A stretch of 7,232 nucleotides of DNA from Microcaldota archaeon (GTDB taxonomy: Archaea > Micrarchaeota > Micrarchaeia > Anstonellales > Bilamarchaeaceae). Numbering within the stretch: position 1 is the first letter of the stretch; each line of letters begins with the position of its first letter. Below are positions 5,164 through 7,232 of the stretch, one piece after another. Location: NCBI GenBank assembly GCA_016180665.1, contig JACPAS010000081.1, forward strand, positions 1 to 7,232. Direction: 5' to 3'. The notes under the pieces were generated by a model. The model saw only the letters and a list, made by a program, of their open reading frames with translations. It was not told the DNA's origin and did no database searches. Position numbers and translations under genes: made by a program.

Positions 5164-6542
5164 CCCTTTAGGCGATCTTGCACTTTCTGCCTTATTAAGT
5201 CTACTTTAAATTTGGCTTTTGTTTTTCTTATGATCTGACCAATTAGGAATTCTAGTGCCTTGGTTTTTCCAGCTCGGTATTCTTCTACTGCTTTTTTATT
5301 TTCAGTTAGTGTCTGAACTATTGCACCATCAAGTTCTGAAAGATCAGAAACGTGATCAAGTTTTAATTTGCCAGTAGAAACAAATTCTTTTATTAATTCT
5401 TTTCCCTGCCGTTCATTGATTTTGTCTGATTCCAATGCACGTAAAAACTCAAGAAAATCATTGATTCTTATTGAGCTTATTTGTTTATTGTTCCAGTTTA
5501 AACTTTTTAGAAGGTCATTGATTAGCCAGCGGGAAAGAAGCTCATAGTTTTTAAAATTCCTGGAAGCTGTAAGAAAGAATTCCAACATTCCTTTTTGATA
5601 TACGATTATTTCTGCAGCGTGAGGAGAAAGAGAATAATTCTTTTTTAATAATGCAACTTCTTCTTCTGGTAAGCGCTTCATTGATTTTTTTATGTGATCG
5701 ATAAACTCTTGAGGAACATAGAGTATGGGAAGATCAGGTTCTGTTATGTAACCGTAATCTTCTTCTCCTTCTTTTTCTCTCATTTTAATAGTTGTTCCGG
5801 TTTCTTCTGAGTAAACACGTGTTTCACGCGGAATTATTTTACCTGCCGACTTTAATGAGGCCTGTCTGTTTATTTCTGCTTTTAACGATTTTTCCAATGC
5901 ATCTGAGCCTGAGATATTTTTTAGTTCTACACGTTCGCCCCCATCAATCGACACGTTTGCATCTGTTCGCAAAACTCCGTCCCTGGTTGCGTCTATTATA
6001 TCCATATAATTAAAAAGATCAAATAGATTTTTCGTATAAACTAGTGCTTCTTCCAAACTTTCAAAATCAGGTTCGGTTACTATTTCACAGAGTGGAATAC
6101 CTGAGCGGTTATAATCCAGATAAACGTATGAGGAGGTCGATATATTTCCTTGTGGGTAAATTGTTTTTGCAGGATCTTCTTCTATCTGAATTCTTCTAAT
6201 ACGTATTCTCTTTTTCCCGCTTTTTGACAAGACTTCAAAGAACCCTTCTTGTGCTATTGGTTTCTCATATTGAGTTATCTGAAAGCTTTTTGCAAGATCT
6301 GGATAAAAGTAGGTCTTTCGCGCAAATTCTGAGCATTCATTTATTTTGCAATTTACAAGTAGCGCAGTTTGGACTGCAAGCTCCACTACTTTTTCGTTTA
6401 ATTGTGGTTTGGAACCAGGGAAACCCAAGCATACATAGCAAGTTCTCTCGTTTGGTTTCTCACTACTGGCGTTACATGAACAGAATAGTTTTGACTCTGT
6501 CTTTAGTTCAATGTGGGTTTCTAGTCCGATTTTAACTTTCAT
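5160..6542 (-). CDS. gatB: Asp/Glu-tRNA amidotransferase subunit B
   Basis: GatB is the tRNA-binding kinase subunit of cytoplasmic GatCAB: it phosphorylates the Asp or Glu on mischarged tRNA(Asn) or tRNA(Gln) so it can be amidated with ammonia from GatA. The 460-residue length is near family size. Visible landmarks are IGLETHIEL (5-13), zinc-ligand cysteines C21, C23, C35 and C38 (FCSC and CYVC), YFYPDLAKSFQITQ (78-91), the nucleotide/metal-site segment IEEDPAKT (120-127), DYNRSGIPLCEIVTEPD (143-159), LRTDANVS (191-198), KMREKEGEEDYGYITEPDLP (253-272), and a C-terminal helical and YqeY-like tail with GKTKALEFLIGQ (425-436). The ATG overlaps the gatA stop as ATGA, and AGAGGAG at 6548-6554 sits 5 nt upstream. 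All key motifs are intact. In archaea GatCAB mainly makes Asn-tRNA, since GatDE usually makes Gln-tRNA; which applies here cannot be seen. Confidence 0.96.
   Translation of the reverse strand: MKVKIGLETHIELKTESKLFCSCNASSEKPNERTCYVCLGFPGSKPQLNEKVVELAVQTALLVNCKINECSEFARKTYFYPDLAKSFQITQYEKPIAQEGFFEVLSKSGKKRIRIRRIQIEEDPAKTIYPQGNISTSSYVYLDYNRSGIPLCEIVTEPDFESLEEALVYTKNLFDLFNYMDIIDATRDGVLRTDANVSIDGGERVELKNISGSDALEKSLKAEINRQASLKSAGKIIPRETRVYSEETGTTIKMREKEGEEDYGYITEPDLPILYVPQEFIDHIKKSMKRLPEEEVALLKKNYSLSPHAAEIIVYQKGMLEFFLTASRNFKNYELLSRWLINDLLKSLNWNNKQISSIRINDFLEFLRALESDKINERQGKELIKEFVSTGKLKLDHVSDLSELDGAIVQTLTENKKAVEEYRAGKTKALEFLIGQIIRKTKAKFKVDLIRQKVQDRLKG
5217..5229 (+). terminator. Possible T-rich terminator of the surface-protein gene
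   Basis: TTTTGTTTTTCTT (11 T of 13) starts 54 nt after the TAG of the plus-strand gene. Archaeal intrinsic termination depends on T-rich tracts on the non-template strand. The tract lies inside gatB, so this would place the 3' end of the message antisense to gatB. Confidence 0.3.
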
Positions 6543-7232
6543 ATATACTCCTCTAAAACTTTTGAAATTGCAAATAATTTTGAATCGTCAAGAGTATCAC
6601 ACATTACTTGCATACCTACTGGCATTGAATTCAACTTTCCAGCAGGAATTGATATATGTGGAATACCAATTAGGTCCGGAGGTGCTGTGCAAATATCTAA
6701 AGCATAAATTTCATGTGGCCTGAGTTTTGAAATTTCATCAAACTTAGGTGCGATAATCGGCATTGAAGGAATGATAAGTGCATCGAATTTTTTGAACATG
6801 GAGCTAAAGTCCAGGCGTAATTTTTCTCTTACCCTCTTTGCTTTAAGGTAATATTTGCCACGGTAACCTGCGCTTCTTACAAACGTGCCTATTATTATTC
6901 GCCTTTTCTCCTCTTCCGAGAGATACTTGGCTCTAACCGTAGAGAAGTATTCGGAAAAATTACCTTCAAGCTGTTCAGTTTCCCCATATCTCAAGCCAGT
7001 ATATTTGGCCAGGTTTGTAGAGGCTTCTGCTGTTGCAATAATATAATAAGCATATAATGCATGCGGGGATGATACAAGGGAAATCTCTTCATAATTAATT
7101 CCTTTGGCTTCTAATTTTTTTATTGAGGACCATAATACTCTTGATACTTCCGGGCTACACACATCAAATATTTCCTTAATCAAACCGATTCTCGGCTTTT
7201 TTGATAGTTGATGTTTCTTTAGACCGTCATGT
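6539..7232 (-). CDS. gatA: Asp/Glu-tRNA amidotransferase subunit A, C-terminal half (5' partial)
   Basis: GatA is the amidase-signature glutaminase of GatCAB; it hydrolyses glutamine and channels ammonia to GatB. 230 residues are present. The frame is open to the window edge, reading DGLKKHQLSKKPRIGL before the TTG at 7183, so that TTG is internal. Family landmarks, numbered from the first visible residue: AYYIIATAEASTNLAKYTG (61-79), GTFVRSAGYRGKYYLKAKRV (115-134), DALIIPSMPIIAPK (150-163), LDICTAPPDLIGIPHISIPA (178-197) and MPVGMQVM (203-210). The Lys-Ser-Ser catalytic triad lies in the missing N-terminal half. The Arg of KRVR and the Asp of LDICT match, as I recall, the glutamine-binding residues of bacterial GatA. 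The usual Asn-Leu-Ala-Gly motif reads Asp-Leu-Ile-Gly. The TGA overlaps the gatB ATG, so the two are co-translated; gatC is not in the window. Confidence 0.93.
   Translation of the reverse strand, partial: HDGLKKHQLSKKPRIGLIKEIFDVCSPEVSRVLWSSIKKLEAKGINYEEISLVSSPHALYAYYIIATAEASTNLAKYTGLRYGETEQLEGNFSEYFSTVRAKYLSEEEKRRIIIGTFVRSAGYRGKYYLKAKRVREKLRLDFSSMFKKFDALIIPSMPIIAPKFDEISKLRPHEIYALDICTAPPDLIGIPHISIPAGKLNSMPVGMQVMCDTLDDSKLFAISKVLEEYI
6548..6554 (-). promoter_or_regulatory. Shine-Dalgarno AGAGGAG of gatB
   Basis: On the minus strand AGAGGAG is followed by TATAT and the ATG that overlaps the gatA TGA. It lies inside the last gatA codons and fixes the gatB start; a strong site plus ATGA overlap suggests coupled or re-initiating translation. 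Confidence 0.8.

Noticed and set aside
5792..6723. Plus-strand open frames opposite gatB and gatA (5792-6013, 6224-6535, 6511-6723)
   Set aside because: They are antisense shadows of well-conserved gat genes with low-complexity translations and no ribosome sites.
7181..7183. TTG as the start of a short gatA
   Set aside because: The upstream codons to the window edge read as typical GatA sequence (KKPRIGL) and no Shine-Dalgarno precedes the TTG; the gene is simply cut by the window.

Overview
The window looks like archaeal DNA, probably from an uncultivated, AT-rich lineage (a DPANN-type archaeon is my guess). The evidence is a GatB whose zinc-binding N-terminus and 'DYGYITEPDLP' stretch read as archaeal, Shine-Dalgarno sites matching the archaeal 16S tail (AGGTGATC, AGAGGAG), and a large Sec-exported surface protein built from cysteine-stapled Ig-like modules. 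TAA, TAG and TGA are all used as natural stops, so the code appears standard.

Layout. Positions 3-350 (+) hold the last 115 codons of a beta-strand-rich protein entering from the left edge. Positions 359-5163 (+) are dominated by one very large surface-protein gene. It appears as three separate reading frames because it is interrupted twice: by an in-frame TAA at 1019-1021 and by a frameshift near 2816. The frameshift fits a 10-nt deletion, judged by comparison with a sister repeat. Repaired, it spans 1604 codons: signal peptide, a roughly 380-residue N-terminal region of unknown family ending in an Ig-like fold, then twelve tandem modules of about 91-110 residues in the order A-A-B-A-B-A-B-A-C-C-B-B'. 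Almost every module has four cysteines at fixed places. No membrane anchor is visible at the C-terminus.

On the opposite strand, 5160-7232 carries gatB (complete) and the C-terminal half of gatA (runs off the right edge). These encode two subunits of the tRNA-dependent amidotransferase GatCAB. The gatA stop and gatB start overlap as ATGA. The surface-protein and gatB genes converge tail to tail, and their stop codons overlap by 4 nt, so there is no intergenic DNA. No stretch over 300 nt lacks a gene.

Functionally the window has two unrelated parts: a housekeeping tRNA-amidation operon and an envelope region. The most interesting material is the modular surface protein. It shows a 582-nt duplicated B-A super-repeat, a paired cysteine loss that predicts its disulfide pattern, glycosylation-sequon-rich linkers confined to the type-C modules, and two apparently recent inactivating lesions (or assembly errors). 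No RNA gene, mobile element or CRISPR array was seen.
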